Shown: one piece after another, positions 32,869-44,878 of the stretch | How positions within the stretch are numbered: position 1 is the stretch's first letter | How the letters are laid out: each line of letters starts with the position of its first letter | DNA from: Sarocladium kiliense | Taxonomy: Eukaryota > Ascomycota > Sordariomycetes > Hypocreales > Sarocladiaceae | Direction: 5' to 3' | DNA length: 64,000 nt | Assembly (NCBI GenBank): GCA_030734395.1 | Contig: JAUZTG010000051.1 | Location: 62,001 to 126,000 of the forward strand | Made by a program: the position numbers and the translations under genes | Notes under the pieces: model-generated | What the model saw: the letters and a program-made list of their open reading frames with translations, nothing else | Databases searched by the model: none | What the model was told of the DNA's origin: nothing

Positions 32869-35800
32869 CATTCTCGTAGGCTGAAGTATCATAATTTCGC
32901 ACTTATTGAGGCTTAATCCACTATTCACTTTTCACTTGATGCGGCCATGTTTGCGGTGAGATCCTGGGTTGCATAATAACAAGGTAATATCTGCGTGTTA
33001 AGATGTTGGTACAGGGTCAGGCAGACCAGCCTAAGACAGGTACGTCTCAACTTGGAAGCGTCTATCGTCGCAACGTTACGGTTTTGACCGACCCTTTGTT
33101 CGGCGCCAGGAATGCTCTTCGACTTTCGAAAAAGGTTCTTCGATCGTGACACTCACCGCCCTGTCGGCGAATTGCCATGTCCGCTGTGAAGCCAAGGCTG
33201 AGTTGGCTGGGTCCGAGACACGTCCTTGGCAGGGATTCTCCTCGACCAAAGCCGTGTCAGGGCCACAACCACCAGAAGGGCCCATCTCACTTCCCCTACC
33301 CTAGGGCTTCTGTTTGCCGGCTTACTGAGGCCACGCATTCTTCACGATCGATCGATTCAATGACAGCCATTTGCTTAGGTCTGAGACAATGTGACTTCAG
33401 AACACTACGGAGTGCGCATGCAGTGTCGGGAAAGTTGCCTGACGGGTCGGGAGCGCGGTGCAACGTAGCCTCGAGTTGTTCTGGAAGACTTCGGCATTGA
33501 CCTCGATATGGCCATTATCTGCCGGCATTGGTACAGTCTCACTCTACTTGCCGAGAATCTGGAGATCATCACCGATCGTTTAGAAACAGCCAACTCACCA
33601 GTCGGAGCAACCACCTCAGTTCAGCTCTATTCGTAACAACACGGACGTGTACGACCTCTTCTCTTCAACGGTCGTCTCTAACAGTTCCCCATCTCCGGGG
33701 TTCCATGCAGCACTAGCATCGGAGGAGAAAAGTCCAGGGCCCTGCAGATCGCCGAAAAGCCATGTCGTTCGAAGGAAAAGAAAAGCTTAGCCTTTTCTGT
33801 CGATCTGCCCTTCTTTGCTCTTTTATTCTCAACAGTCTGGGGGGGTTTTATCGCCTTCGAGAAGGAATTGCCCCGCTTGATCGGCCATTTGAGCCAGAAT
33901 CGGGGTCCGGCGCCGATGCAAGTTCGTTCGGCGGTGGGAACGCTAGAAGGGGTGGACGTGCCGTCGCCGATGGATTTTCAATGCTGATCATTGAGTGGGT
34001 GGTTTTCGGCGTTGAAAGAGCGGGAATGGGGGTTGTGACAGTTGGTTCTGGTCAAGGGGTTTCCCTGCTGATCGTACTGAATGCAGTGACTATTCTTGGG
34101 AGCGAGGCATAGCATGGCGACTTAAGGCTTGTCAACCCCGTGGTTGCATGTCGCGTGTGGCGCTAGTATGAAATGGCATTTCGAAGGATCGCAATCACAT
34201 GCAAAACTATTGGTGACCGGAAGCCAGGGTTTGTGGGGTTGAGTCGGCCTTCGACAGTCTTGATTGAGAGGCTTTCATCGAAGTCGACATCCTGCTCTTG
34301 CGACGGTGCTTTCTGGTGCTGGGGACTATCGAGGCGGCCTCACTCCTGAGGATATCTTGCCGACAAATCATATTGTATCCTGTCCGAAGAGGACATACAC
34401 GGCTGGCACATAGACTGGGTTGCCCCCGGTTCCCACGTAAGCACCTAATAAATGATCACAGATCAGGAACGGCGACTTGTCAGACTCACCAAGTCTCCGA
34501 GCCTTCATGGGCTTCTCGGAAGCCAAATCACAGCAGCAGGGTCTTATCATCGTTGTCTCCTTATCGATCAATCATCATGGGACTGGGTTTGCCGAGCTCT
34601 ATTACCTCAGTGAGTTTTTATCATCACCAGACACCCGGGGGAACCGAGGCACCGTCCCTGCAAGAATCCCTCCCCACTGTGACCCGAGAAACCCCAGACT
34701 CGGCGGTTCCCTCTGAACTATTGCCTTGTAAAATGAGGGGGAAATAAGGGGAAGTGAATGTTGGGGACGAGAGGGAGGCGGGGGAGGATTGCATTTGCTT
34801 TGTGCCAAGACGCTGGTGGCTTTTTGTAAGCGTCGAGGAGCATATTTCGATGTTTTAAGCTCCGTCGGAGTTCTCTAGTCGGGCGGCCGCGCGCATGTTG
34901 GCTGGGAGTTACATGACTTGGGGCTTGCAGCGACCCTGGCTCGTGTCTGTCAGCTGCAGGGCGGCAAAAGAAGTGTTGGTTTGCGATCTGCTTGGGTGGT
35001 GCACCGGCTAGGTTTGTGTGCCGGAAGTGGCAGTCAATACGACAAACGAAGGGTTTGTCTCGTCGGAGACTTTGAGGCTTACCTACGGAGGAAGAGCCTT
35101 CCTCTCGGCCAGGAACATGACGAGGAGGAAAATCTTACAATCAGAACCTTGATTATGATTCGAGAAACAGCCAAGACCGCAATCCAATAGTTGGTGAATG
35201 CAGCATAACGGACAGGCGGTCCATCCAATGCCCAGCGTTGCCAACCACCCTACTCCATGAACAAGCAACAGACGATGCCACAGCTTGGCATCCTTTCCGC
35301 GGTGGATTGGCGCTAAGAAGCCCTCGTGGCGTCCGTCGGCGTTTGGTGGATGGGCTGTGGATAGCAGACGGCATCAAACACTGGGGGCAGCCGAGGCACG
35401 CACGCACGCCCAGCATATGCTGTTCTGCATCTGTCTTTCGGTGCCTCGGTTCTGGAATGTTGTGGGTAATGCTTTCGGTGTGCATGTTCTGGATGCCTTG
35501 GGGGAATTCCTGGGTCTGTCGCATGCTAGCACAGCAGTGTTCCATCCCGTCCCTTACTTATCGTGGACATGACGTCTTTCTGGTGGTGGTTGCTACCACA
35601 GACCCGGGATAAGGTGTTGTGCGATTTTGGGGAGTGTCAGCTGCGAGGATGGGCGATGCATCTGGATCATGCTGCCGTCAATAGCAGAGCAGAGCGAAAC
35701 AGACGCCTCTGAGGTGGTGCGTGACGAGGCCAAGCTGGACTATGGGGGGCCGGGGGTGGATGCTGGGTGAAGTCTCTGGCAAGTCCCGCCGAGGCACAAC

Positions 35801-36603
35801 TAGTCGCTCTTCAGGGGGGAACTGGACATCCCCCAGTGCATCACAGGGGGTTATTGCCAGGCATCGTGACCCCGCCGGTACTTCCAGCTGTCCTCCGCCA
35901 CCCCAAGCGAAACGCCCCTCCTCGGCCGCCTTGGCCTGAGCTTCAGTCCAAACGGAATCGCTTCAATTCACCACAGCGAGGAGCCAAGTCTAGTCAGTTG
36001 CAGGTGTGCAATCCCGGAGCTGAGTTCTGCTACCATCCGGCCAGTAGTAGCTCGACCGTGTGTGTCCCGAGGTGTCCGTCGACTTGGTCCGGGGCTGCTT
36101 TACTTGCATCTAAGATCCTTTCTCTCCCACCTCTTCCGTCGTTTCTCTTCCTCTGTCTTCTCTCCAAACTCCTTCACCTCGGAGCCTTTCTATTTCCCTG
36201 GCTTGTTCCATCCTCTTCTGTGACGACAGTCGGTGTCTTGTCCTATCCCGCAAACTCAAACCATCCAAACTGCCATCTCCATCATAGGTGCAGCTTTCCT
36301 CGCCTGCTGCCCTCGCTTGTGGCGCCTGTCCTCGCTTCCTTCGTACTGCTTCAACGTCTCCCTGTACGCACCTGCGATTACTGCCACGCCCCCGAGCCAC
36401 GCGCTGCTGCAACACCCCGTCACCCGCCCGCCTACGTTCTCTGAATTTCTTCGGCTCCGCAGCTTCTGCATACGCATCTAGCACAACCTCGTGGTAGCTG
36501 TGTCTTGACGTCTCTGCTGGACGTCTTGCCCCTCGTGCCGATCGACCGACGTACATACACATCCCAGCTCCCGCGACCCTGACGCAGGTCGTCTACCGCA
36601 GCC
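32869..36603. other. 3.7-kb gene-poor region
   Basis: No supportable gene. Many 60-150-codon open frames occur on both strands without motifs. 36050-36600 is strongly pyrimidine-rich on the + strand and is probably the promoter and 5' leader of the acyl-CoA synthetase gene. GC-skewed G-rich patches occur around 33900-34060 and 35720-35900. Confidence 0.5.
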
Positions 36604-38881
36604 ATGAGGACCCAGAAGGAGATCGAGGCGGAGGTCAACAAGATCATGACTCCGCCTCCCCCAGGCTCTCCCTACGGCCTTCCCCTTCCCAACTCCGAGA
36701 CGCCCAATCGATCCCCTGTCTACCGTCACTGGCTGTTCCGCGACCAGCCACTTCTCTCAACCTTCGAGCCCGAGCTTCCCACAGTCTACCACCTCGTTGA
36801 GGATGCCGCTATCAGATATGCCAACCTGCGTTGCCTGGGATGGCGCAGCTGGAATCCTACAACACAGGATTGGGCTGCGAAGTACGAATGGATCAACTTC
36901 GCTCAGTTCCGCGAACGCAAGAATAACTTGGGTGCCGGCATTGTCGAGCTGCACGATCGTATCAACAAGCACAATGACGCAAAGTACGGTGTAGGCTTAC
37001 TCTCCCAGAACCGCCCTGAGTGGCAGATCACAGGTACGTGTTATTCGCTGGAGTATTGTATCCTGCTTGTATCGCATGCGCCGTAGTTTGGTCCGCTAAC
37101 CCGATGGCTTCTCCAGACAGCGCTCTCGTGACCCAAGCTCTATTCTCCGTTGCCCTGTACCCGACTCTTGGCCCCGACACCACCGAATACATCATCAATC
37201 ACGCAGAGCTGACCTCTGTCGTCTGCTCGCTCCCTTTCGTCCCGATCCTGCTCAAGCTGGCACCGCGCCTCCCCAATCTCAAGATCATCATCTGCATGGA
37301 CCCGCTTGAGTCGGGCGAGATCAAGGAATACTCAAAGGGCGCGCTCCTGAAAGCGTTTGCGGACGAGCATGGCGTTCAGCTGTTTACCATGGCTGAGGTC
37401 GAGGCCATTGGTGCTGAGTCGGGACGCCAGCCTCGGCCACCGACCCCGAAGGATATCCTGACGATCAACTACACATCCGGAACTACTGGCAACCCGAAGG
37501 GCGTAGTGCTGTTGCATTCTAATGCTGTGGCCGCTGCCGCTGCTAGTCGCGCGAGCACGCCCAAAGCACCTGGCGAAGTGCACATTTCCTACCTCCCCCT
37601 TGCCCACATCTACGGCCGTCTCGTCGATATGACTGCTCTACTTTGCGGAGCCGCGACAGGCTACTTCCGGGGTGACATTATGGGTCTCGTTGATGATATG
37701 AAGATCCTTCAGCCCGCTGGCTTGATCTCGGTACCCCGTCTCTTCAACCGCTTCAACTCAGCAGTTCGCGCTGCCACTATTGAGGCGCCCGGCGTCCGTG
37801 GAGCTCTCTCAAGACAGGCTGTCAGCACCAAGATCGCGAACATGAAGCTCCCGGCTGGCCAGGCCACTAACAAGCACTTCCTGTACGACAGAATCTGGAC
37901 ACCCAAGGTTAAGGCAGCTGTTGGTCTGAAGAAGGCGCACACAATGGTCAGCGGTAGCGCATTACTAGACCCCGAAGTCCAGGAGTTCCTTCGCGCTGCG
38001 TTCGGTATCAACTTTGTCCAGGGCTTCGGTTTGACCGAGACCTTCGCCACTGCTTCCGTCCAGCTTCTCAACGATTTCTCCACCGGCAACATTGGCCCGC
38101 CTCACCCTTGCGACGAGATGTGCGTCGAGTCAGTTCCCGAATTCGATTACACTGTCAACGACAAGCCCTACCCCCGTGGCGAGCTGCTTATCCGCGGCCA
38201 CAATGTCTTCGATAGATATTGGAAGAATGAGGAGGAGACCAAGAAGGCTATCGACGCTGATGGATGGTTCCACACTGGCGACATTGCAGAGATCGATAAC
38301 ATGGGTCGCTTCCGTATCATCGACCGCAAGAAGAACGTCCTCAAGCTTGCCCAGGGAGAGTACATCTCCCCCGAACGCATCGAGAACGTCTACCTCGCCA
38401 ACACCTCCCTCATCAACATTGCTTTTGTGCACGGCGATGCCAAGGAATCCTCCCTCGTCGCCATCTTCGGCGTCGAGCCCGTCAACTTCCCTCCGTGGGC
38501 CAGCAAGATCCTGGGCCGGGAAGTCAAGGCTGGCGACGCTGATGAGATCAAGGCTGCCGCAGCGGATCCCAAGGTCCGTGCGGCATTCATCAAGATCCTG
38601 GATAAGATCGGACATGCGCATAAGTTCAACAGCTACGAGCGCGTGAAGAGCGTGACGTTGGCGTTGGATCCGTTCACAATTGACAATGAGATGCTGACCC
38701 CCACGTAAGTTCACCACGGTTCCACTTTTTACCCCACGACCTTGGGCCCTTTCACATGCTAATACGTCTTCACAGTCTGAAGCTCAAGCGTCCTCCGGCT
38801 GCGAAGCGGTATCGCAAGGAGATCGATGCGATGTATGCGGAAGTGGCGGCTGCGACGCCGTTGTCGAAGAGCAGGCTCTAA
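36604..38881 (+). CDS. long-chain acyl-CoA synthetase, peroxisomal (PTS1)
   Basis: Three exons: 36604-37033, 37117-38704 and 38776-38881. Introns are 83 and 71 nt. The product is 707 residues. It is an AMP-forming enzyme that activates long-chain fatty acids to CoA thioesters with ATP. Motifs seen: the P-loop YTSGTTGNPKG starting at about residue 262, GFGLTETFA, and the DGWFHTGDIAEID and FRIIDRKKNVLKLAQGEYISPE blocks. The last three residues, in the small third exon, are SRL, a canonical PTS1 signal, so a peroxisomal (beta-oxidation) location is likely. Without the last exon the targeting signal would be lost. The nearest well-known relatives are yeast Faa-type synthetases. Confidence 0.93.
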
Positions 38882-39357
38882 GAGATTCGAAGGGCGCTCT
38901 TTGGATGGGTGCGAGGGGGATGGTGGCGGAATGTTCAGACCTTTTTGTACAACCATTGCAGTGCTAGATGTGAGGTTGAGCGATGGCGCAGGTGGCTGTG
39001 AACCATGCTCGATTGTTAAGAACTGAATGAATGAATATTCTCATGTTGAAAGAACGCAGATGATTCAGGCGCTATGTGAATATAACTAATATGCCTTAGC
39101 TCGATTATTGTGTACCCGAAACCATTGTACTTGTGTCATATCAATCAACTTGTAACTTTCTAGCTTGCGAGCTTTTGTATGCCGGATTTGTTTTAGCGAG
39201 CTGGTAGTCCAAGATAGATAACTTGATAATAAGGTAGCTATAAAAAAGCATAGTGCATGCTCCTTGAAAACGCCCCTTGGATCATGTGTAGATGCGACTT
39301 TATGTAGTCTTGCGACCCTACAGATCCGACTACGCCATGGGTCATTAACTGAATCAA
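38882..39357. other. convergent intergenic region
   Basis: The 3' regions of the acyl-CoA synthetase and the next regulator. It is AT-rich around 39060-39250. I see nothing else. Confidence 0.5.
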
Positions 39358-41149
39358 TTATTTATTCAAATCCAGATCTGAACATCTCGCCAATGGAAGG
39401 ATGTCCTTTAGCCTGTTGACTTGGCCTACCATCCACTCATCCTGGCCAGCGCGAAGCGAGTTTCCCTCAGTGTCGACTAGCTTGTCACCGCCTGCGAGAT
39501 CGAGAGCAGCCGTCAAGGTAGTGTACATCATGTACAAACCTGACGCCACCACTTGCTGCGCGTGCTTGGTTTTGTTATCAGGTAAAGTGTAGTGGCTTAT
39601 GCTTGCTCTCTCGGAAGACGCCTGCACCGACACGGACGGCACAAGCACGCGTCTGACGGCGCTCGATGCCTCTGCTCCAGCGGTCACGTCGCCGGTCAAG
39701 AACGGCACCGTGGCGCATATCCCGTCGAGGAGAACCTGTGCCCTCGCCAGAAGCGAGGACGGCAACAAGCCACGCTGATGCAGCGGTGTATGGTGCAGCT
39801 GCTCGCCAAGCGCTGCAGTGCGGGCAAGACAATCCGCGATTAACGATATACACCCTAACTCGGTGAGTCGCTGACGGTTCGTCGAGTGGGCTATAGAGAG
39901 TCGAGAGTAGACTGTTAAGGTTACGTGCTCGTACACGCTGGCGGCCCGGATCGACGGAGGGAGTGAGGAGGCTGGGATCGATGCCGGCTGCCAGGACAGT
40001 GGCAAGGTGCTTTGGAAGAGAGCGCAGTCGTTTGCGAGACGGCTGGCTTGGGAGACTATAGCATTCAGTTGATTGGTATCATCTTCGGTTCCAATGGGCC
40101 GGCGACGATTCTTTGTCCAACCGCGTGGGGGCGACCCAGTCAAGAATGCCATATAGAGGTGCCTCAGGGCAGCAAGGCGGATCGCGAGGGTATCAGCTTC
40201 GACTGCCGGTGCTCGGGGTCGCCCTGCACCATAGCCGCGGTCCCAGATTCTTTGGACGGCCCTGACACCAACCATTTTGTCGGAGTTATGCCCGGAGTCA
40301 TGAAGAAATCTATTTCGAGTAGCGACGACAAGACGCCACGGCAGCTCATCCGTGTAGTTCAATGCCCCCCGGTACTGCAGCAAGGCGATAGACCCGTGCA
40401 AATGCGCGCACGACGGTGAAGCACCACCATCATCTTTATCCTCCTTCCTGCCGAACACCCTGCTCGCGTCGTCGTAAGCCTCGAGAACAAGCGTCGCCAT
40501 GAGCAACTCGTCTGACCTGCACTGAGCGGGCACAGTAAGGGCTTCTTTGACCTGAGAGACAGCCCTGGCGTAGAGCAAACCACCATCACCACCGCCACCA
40601 CCACCCAATGATGATCTGCCTCCACGCGTGCGGTGGTGCAGGTGAGTAACCTGAAGCGCGAGTGCCCCGGTTGCAAGGTGCAGAGGAGAGAACATAGTTG
40701 ACTTTGCGTACATCCTAGGGAGGATGCTGAAAAAGCTGCAGGTCGCGTCGAGATCGTGGCACAGGCTGTAGCGAAGGAAGAGGAAGCTCAGGGCATCGTA
40801 TTCGGCGTCGAGCGAGATGATCCGGGGCGTCGGTGCAGTGTGTTTCGGCATCCCCGATCTTGACTCTGCCAGGATCGCCTTGCTTCTGTGAGAATGATGG
40901 CGCTTTCTGAATTTGATTGTTACATCTCTGTGTGCAATATCAAATACGTCTCCGTATCCTGGACATGGCACGTCTCTAGAAGTACAGTTCGAGCATTCCG
41001 GTTGTCTCTGGTCACACTATCCCGCGCAACATCGGGGGTCAGTCTCCAAGAATGGCGGGCTTCATCACAACAGAGCCAGGAGGGGTGACTACCTTGATTT
41101 TCCGGTCCCGGCACTTCCGGCAGCCTTTGCTTGGACCGTTATAGACCAT
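39358..41149 (-). CDS. Zn2Cys6 transcription factor
   Basis: Two exons on the reverse strand, 41149-41093 and 41016-39358. The product is 571 residues. Exon 1 (19 codons) encodes the first half of the zinc cluster, CRKC-x6, and ends in Lys. The 76-nt intron falls exactly before the third Cys, and exon 2 begins with it, completing C-x6-C-x2-C-x6-C. Gly-rich (SSLGGGGGGDGG) and Ala/Leu-rich regions follow, consistent with the fungal-specific regulatory domain. An in-frame ATG 90 bp upstream is an alternative start. It is divergent from the CrtC/AsqI-like gene across 561 bp that carry a 12-bp inverted repeat, so it may regulate that gene and possibly the polyketide cluster to the right. Confidence 0.85.
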
Positions 41150-41343
41150 GTCGAGAGACTCCTGAGCATAGCATGATGGAATCAGACGAAATGAAGGGGA
41201 GGATGAATACGTAGAGAAGTTATGCTGGACCACGCGCAATTAGACAATGTGTACAAGGCCGACGCGTGGTGGTTGAGATGATCCGAAGCCAGGGTAGCGC
41301 AAGGATACCCCGAGTTAGGTTTAGCTCCTTATTGTCGTCTATA

Positions 41344-41441
41344 GGATACAAGGACCCTTGATGTCGGTTTCTACAATCAGACTGTTAAAGAAGGGGATAG
41401 TTGCTAGTGCTTAGCAGAGCTCACCCACCGTCCTTGTATCC
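41344..41441. promoter_or_regulatory. 12-bp inverted repeat in divergent promoter
   Basis: GGATACAAGGAC (41344-41355) and its exact reverse complement (41430-41441) are separated by 74 bp. They lie between the Zn2Cys6 gene and the CrtC/AsqI-like gene. The repeat could be a paired operator or a remnant of a small element. Confidence 0.55.
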
Positions 41442-41608
41442 CACCTTTCGTAATGAATGCGGCTGAGTTGGCTGATCACGCCGCTTCTACACTGCTAGGC
41501 TCATTTTGTATGATACTTGCGATTACGATAATGAACAGTATATTCAACCTAGATGGAGACAGGGCGACAGGTAGACATGGGGAACAATCTAGGAAGGGCT
41601 TCACCAGC

Positions 41609-41616
41609 TATATAAA
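41609..41616 (+). promoter_or_regulatory. TATA box of the CrtC/AsqI-like gene
   Basis: TATATAAA, 95 bp before the ATG at 41711. Confidence 0.55.
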
Positions 41617-41710
41617 CGCATATGTTCTTTACGAACATTCTATTTCTTTCGACACTTCTCTCTCAGATTCGAATTAGCAACCCCGAAATTATTACACTTT
41701 CACTTCAAGC

Positions 41711-42883
41711 ATGCATCTCCATCAACTCATCACCGGCCTGGTGTTCGTGACAGCTGCATCCACGGCCTCAGCAGCGCCTAAACGCGAGCAGTGCACCGAG
41801 CACCGCGCTCTCGCGGGCGAGTTCGTACAAGGAGGCCCAGCCGAGATCAGCGCAGACCCCCTGACACACTTCGACTCTCCCATGGTCACCTCCTTCGACG
41901 ACAGCGTCAGTGAGAACTGGTCATTTGATGCTGTGTCCGACGATGGGAACGCCAGTATAGTCCTGTATTTGACCCGAGGCACAGTCGCCAACAACGTCGC
42001 TGCGCAACGGGGTCTGATATCGGTCGCCTGGGCGAACGGAACGCGCTACATGGAGAACGCCTTTGTCGACGTTTCAGTTTTGACGACTTGCCCGAGGAAG
42101 ACCTCTGGGCTTTGGGCGAACAAGAACGGGAGCATCACCTGGGGCTTCACTGCCTCCAAAGACTTCAAACAGTCCATCGTGACCATCAAGTCGCCCACGA
42201 TCAACGGCACTTTCAAGCTGAAGTCACGAGGGCCCCCCATCTACCCTGGTGGGCTGGTGTATCCCAACGCCCAGGTCAGCGTCCTTTTCGCCCCGGAGAT
42301 GTACTGGCAAGAGCAGTTCCCCGTCGCCGACGCCGAGGTCCGCCTCAACATCCGTGGCACGCCCTTCCGTTTGAACGGTGTCGGGGGCCGGGACAAGAAC
42401 TGGAACCCCCGGCCCTGGGCGGTGGTCAGCCAGAACTGGGACATGGCGCGAGCCATTATCGGGCCGTACGGCTTGATGCTCTGGAACTACACATCGGCTG
42501 TGGATGGCAAGTCCTACTTCAGCGCGACAGTAACTAAGGGAGACAAGGTTCTGTTCCGCACGTCCAAACGCGAGTCATCGTGCGGAACCGAAAGCTACGG
42601 CTCTTTCAAGCTGACCACCACTGGCCCGGTCCACCTATCCTCCGCACCCGGATCCAAAGACCCATTGCCGGAGTCTCGCCATACGGGGTACCTCATTGAC
42701 CTGGTGTCCCCTCAGACCGACGAGCACTGGCGGTTCACTATCGACTTTTCGCAAACGACATTCTGGTTTCGAGCAAGCGAGACTCTCAACGTCGGCCAGT
42801 TCGCAGGAATTACCTCGGGTGGCCTACTGGGCGGCAAGGTGTATAAGGGAGTATCAACTGGCTCAGTACAGGAACTGGTCTAG
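41711..42883 (+). CDS. secreted CrtC/AsqI-like protein (Diels-Alderase-fold family)
   Basis: A single exon of 390 residues. It has a signal peptide (about 1-21, cleaved after ASTASA) and at least five N-glycosylation sequons (NAS, NGT, NGS, NGT, NYT). The central motif GVGGRDKNWNPRPWA, and the aromatic-rich beta-strand pattern around it, are typical of the fungal hydroxyneurosporene-synthase-like (CrtC/AsqI) family. That family has a two-domain lipocalin-like barrel. Members include pericyclases of polyketide and meroterpenoid pathways: the hetero-Diels-Alderases of the eupenifeldin type, and more distantly the decalin-forming enzymes. Whether this one is a pericyclase is inference. It is divergent from a Zn2Cys6 gene and 8.5 kb from the PKS cluster. 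Confidence 0.7.
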   Translation: MHLHQLITGLVFVTAASTASAAPKREQCTEHRALAGEFVQGGPAEISADPLTHFDSPMVTSFDDSVSENWSFDAVSDDGNASIVLYLTRGTVANNVAAQRGLISVAWANGTRYMENAFVDVSVLTTCPRKTSGLWANKNGSITWGFTASKDFKQSIVTIKSPTINGTFKLKSRGPPIYPGGLVYPNAQVSVLFAPEMYWQEQFPVADAEVRLNIRGTPFRLNGVGGRDKNWNPRPWAVVSQNWDMARAIIGPYGLMLWNYTSAVDGKSYFSATVTKGDKVLFRTSKRESSCGTESYGSFKLTTTGPVHLSSAPGSKDPLPESRHTGYLIDLVSPQTDEHWRFTIDFSQTTFWFRASETLNVGQFAGITSGGLLGGKVYKGVSTGSVQELV

Positions 42884-44878
42884 TAGAGGACTGTAGTAGA
42901 AGGTGGTAGTAGCCCGTGTCTCGAGATGGTTAAATGGGGGAGGCATTGTTTTAAGAGAGAGGGAGTTTTCCCCCGGGCAGCCCGGTTTCTTCCTCTGTAC
43001 GGCTATGTACTTGGCCAGAGTTGTATAGAGTCTCTCCTTTGTTCGGTCTCGCTTCTTCAGGGACGGCCTACTCATGGCTGGCGGCGAAAGTAAAGACTAG
43101 ACTAAATATGTGAATAAAAGAGACCCTGCTTCATCCAATATAAATTAACAGCTTACAAGACCCCTCGTCTCTGATACCGGAGTGAGACATCTAATACAGT
43201 CCTATCTTTAGTGCCGCGATTATTAGAAGTTCTAACTCGTATTTTATTTCTTATTCTAAGTAATCTATAGGAAGATCGGTGGCACTTACTGTAATTAAGA
43301 TATAAATGCGGTAGCATCCTGGCTCTCGTTCTTTATAACCCTGGGTAAAGCTTGTCTAGATAAGTGTCGCCCGCTGCTGGAGCCCACAACCAGCCTTAAT
43401 TGCTAACCCTTAGCAAGGGAAACACCTATGCCCTCAATCATATATACGAGACGAGGACTCAAGCTGGAGAGCCTTTGCAGACAGGCAGGTGAGAATGGTG
43501 AGAAGGTACAAGCGTGGTGCTTAACAGTTCACTCTGCCCGCTCTACATCAGCAAATTCGATCAGGCAAGGAACTCTCTCGAGAGGAAATCCCGTCTACTC
43601 TCCCCTACTTAAACTACCAAGGGGCTGATTAGTAGTTGTGCCGCTGGGGACCATCAAACACCGGCTGTTGTATGTTTCTTTTTAGTCTTTTTGATGATTT
43701 TCTTAGCCGTGGTTATGGATATAAGAAAGCGGGAGTCTCGGGATTTACCAACTAGCCACCCAGAAATGCAGCTATGGACTCTCTGACTAGGTTGAAAGTA
43801 AATGAAATTTCCTATTGGGCGCTTCAGATTCTGACTATGGAACTTCACCGCGCGCCAGGGGGTTGTCGAAGGTGATTCGCGTTCCTGGTCACTGTATTCG
43901 GACCCTTGAATCTCCGTTTTTAGTGTATATGATATAATAATATAATGTCTTTTAATAAAAGATTATTTAGTCGAACTAATAATATAAAGTCAAGAATTTT
44001 ATTATAAAAAAGTTATAATAGTAAAGATAATGATTTATATTTAGCTTATAACTGAAATAAGTTTTTTTATTTATATGAACGACTCTATATAATTTTAAAT
44101 ATTTCTTCCTATGACGGGACGTCCTGTATCCTGACTGGATGTCAGGGCCTAAAGCTATGCTACCCTGAATGCTGCTTATATCGCGAGGGCGCCACCCGCT
44201 CTTCGGGAACATGTTTACTTTTCGCCGATATAAGAAGGTAAGAACAAAAATAGCGGAAACACAAGTTATATAAAAAAGAGATTAGAGATAAATACTATCG
44301 AAGTTGCTCCTAATCAGTGACGAATTCGTCCAGTTATGCCTCTCACTCTCTTGTATAAACCTGCATTATCTTACAGCCTACAAACTAGACCCAAGCAAGG
44401 TTCTACTAGCGCTGATTAGTATTCTGCATATTACATAATCTTTAGTTTTTGTTAAGATTAAGCTTATGCTCGAGGGTATATAATTACAGCGAAATTGTAT
44501 TTAGTTAATAGAAATATGCGTTTAACAAAGACATATGGATCTGCTTGACAGGCAGCTCCTAATTTACCCCCGCTTTTTGCACTTAGCCTCCTCTTTACCT
44601 CATACCGCCTTTGTAGCCTCACAAGTCGCCCTTTTTGACGGAAAGGCGACACAGCATCCCATGCCGGAGCCATGGTGTAAGTCAACTTTTCTTCATAAGT
44701 GTGCATCCCGAATACCGTTGTCATTCTAGCAGTAAATTAGTGTCTGGTCCTACTATCTTACTGCAGGTGTGGGGTCCCCGATCCACGGCGCGTGCCTCAA
44801 CACGGATCGCGTCACACTCCCCCCCTCCACCACGTCCCTGGACCTCGAACGTCATTGATGATTTGCAATGCGCGCCCA
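42884..44878. other. AT-rich, RIP-like gene-free region
   Basis: 2.0 kb. From about 43090 to 44560 the DNA is rich in TA dinucleotides and A/T runs and poor in CpG, most extremely at 43920-44100 and 44225-44300. A more GC-rich island lies at 44105-44215. This fits a repeat decayed by repeat-induced point mutation. No transposase frame or terminal repeats can be recognised. Confidence 0.6.

Larger units (their letters stand above)
41150..41710. other. divergent promoter region
   Basis: 561 bp shared by the regulator and the CrtC/AsqI-like gene. It contains the inverted repeat and TATA box listed separately. Confidence 0.5.

Noticed and set aside
33762..34112. 116-codon open frame in the 3.7-kb gene-poor region
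   Set aside because: Gly-rich low-complexity translation without conserved motifs; likely chance.
35767..36444. 225-codon open frame before the acyl-CoA synthetase
   Set aside because: It arises from a pyrimidine-rich promoter/leader (runs of Leu, Pro, Ser) rather than a gene.
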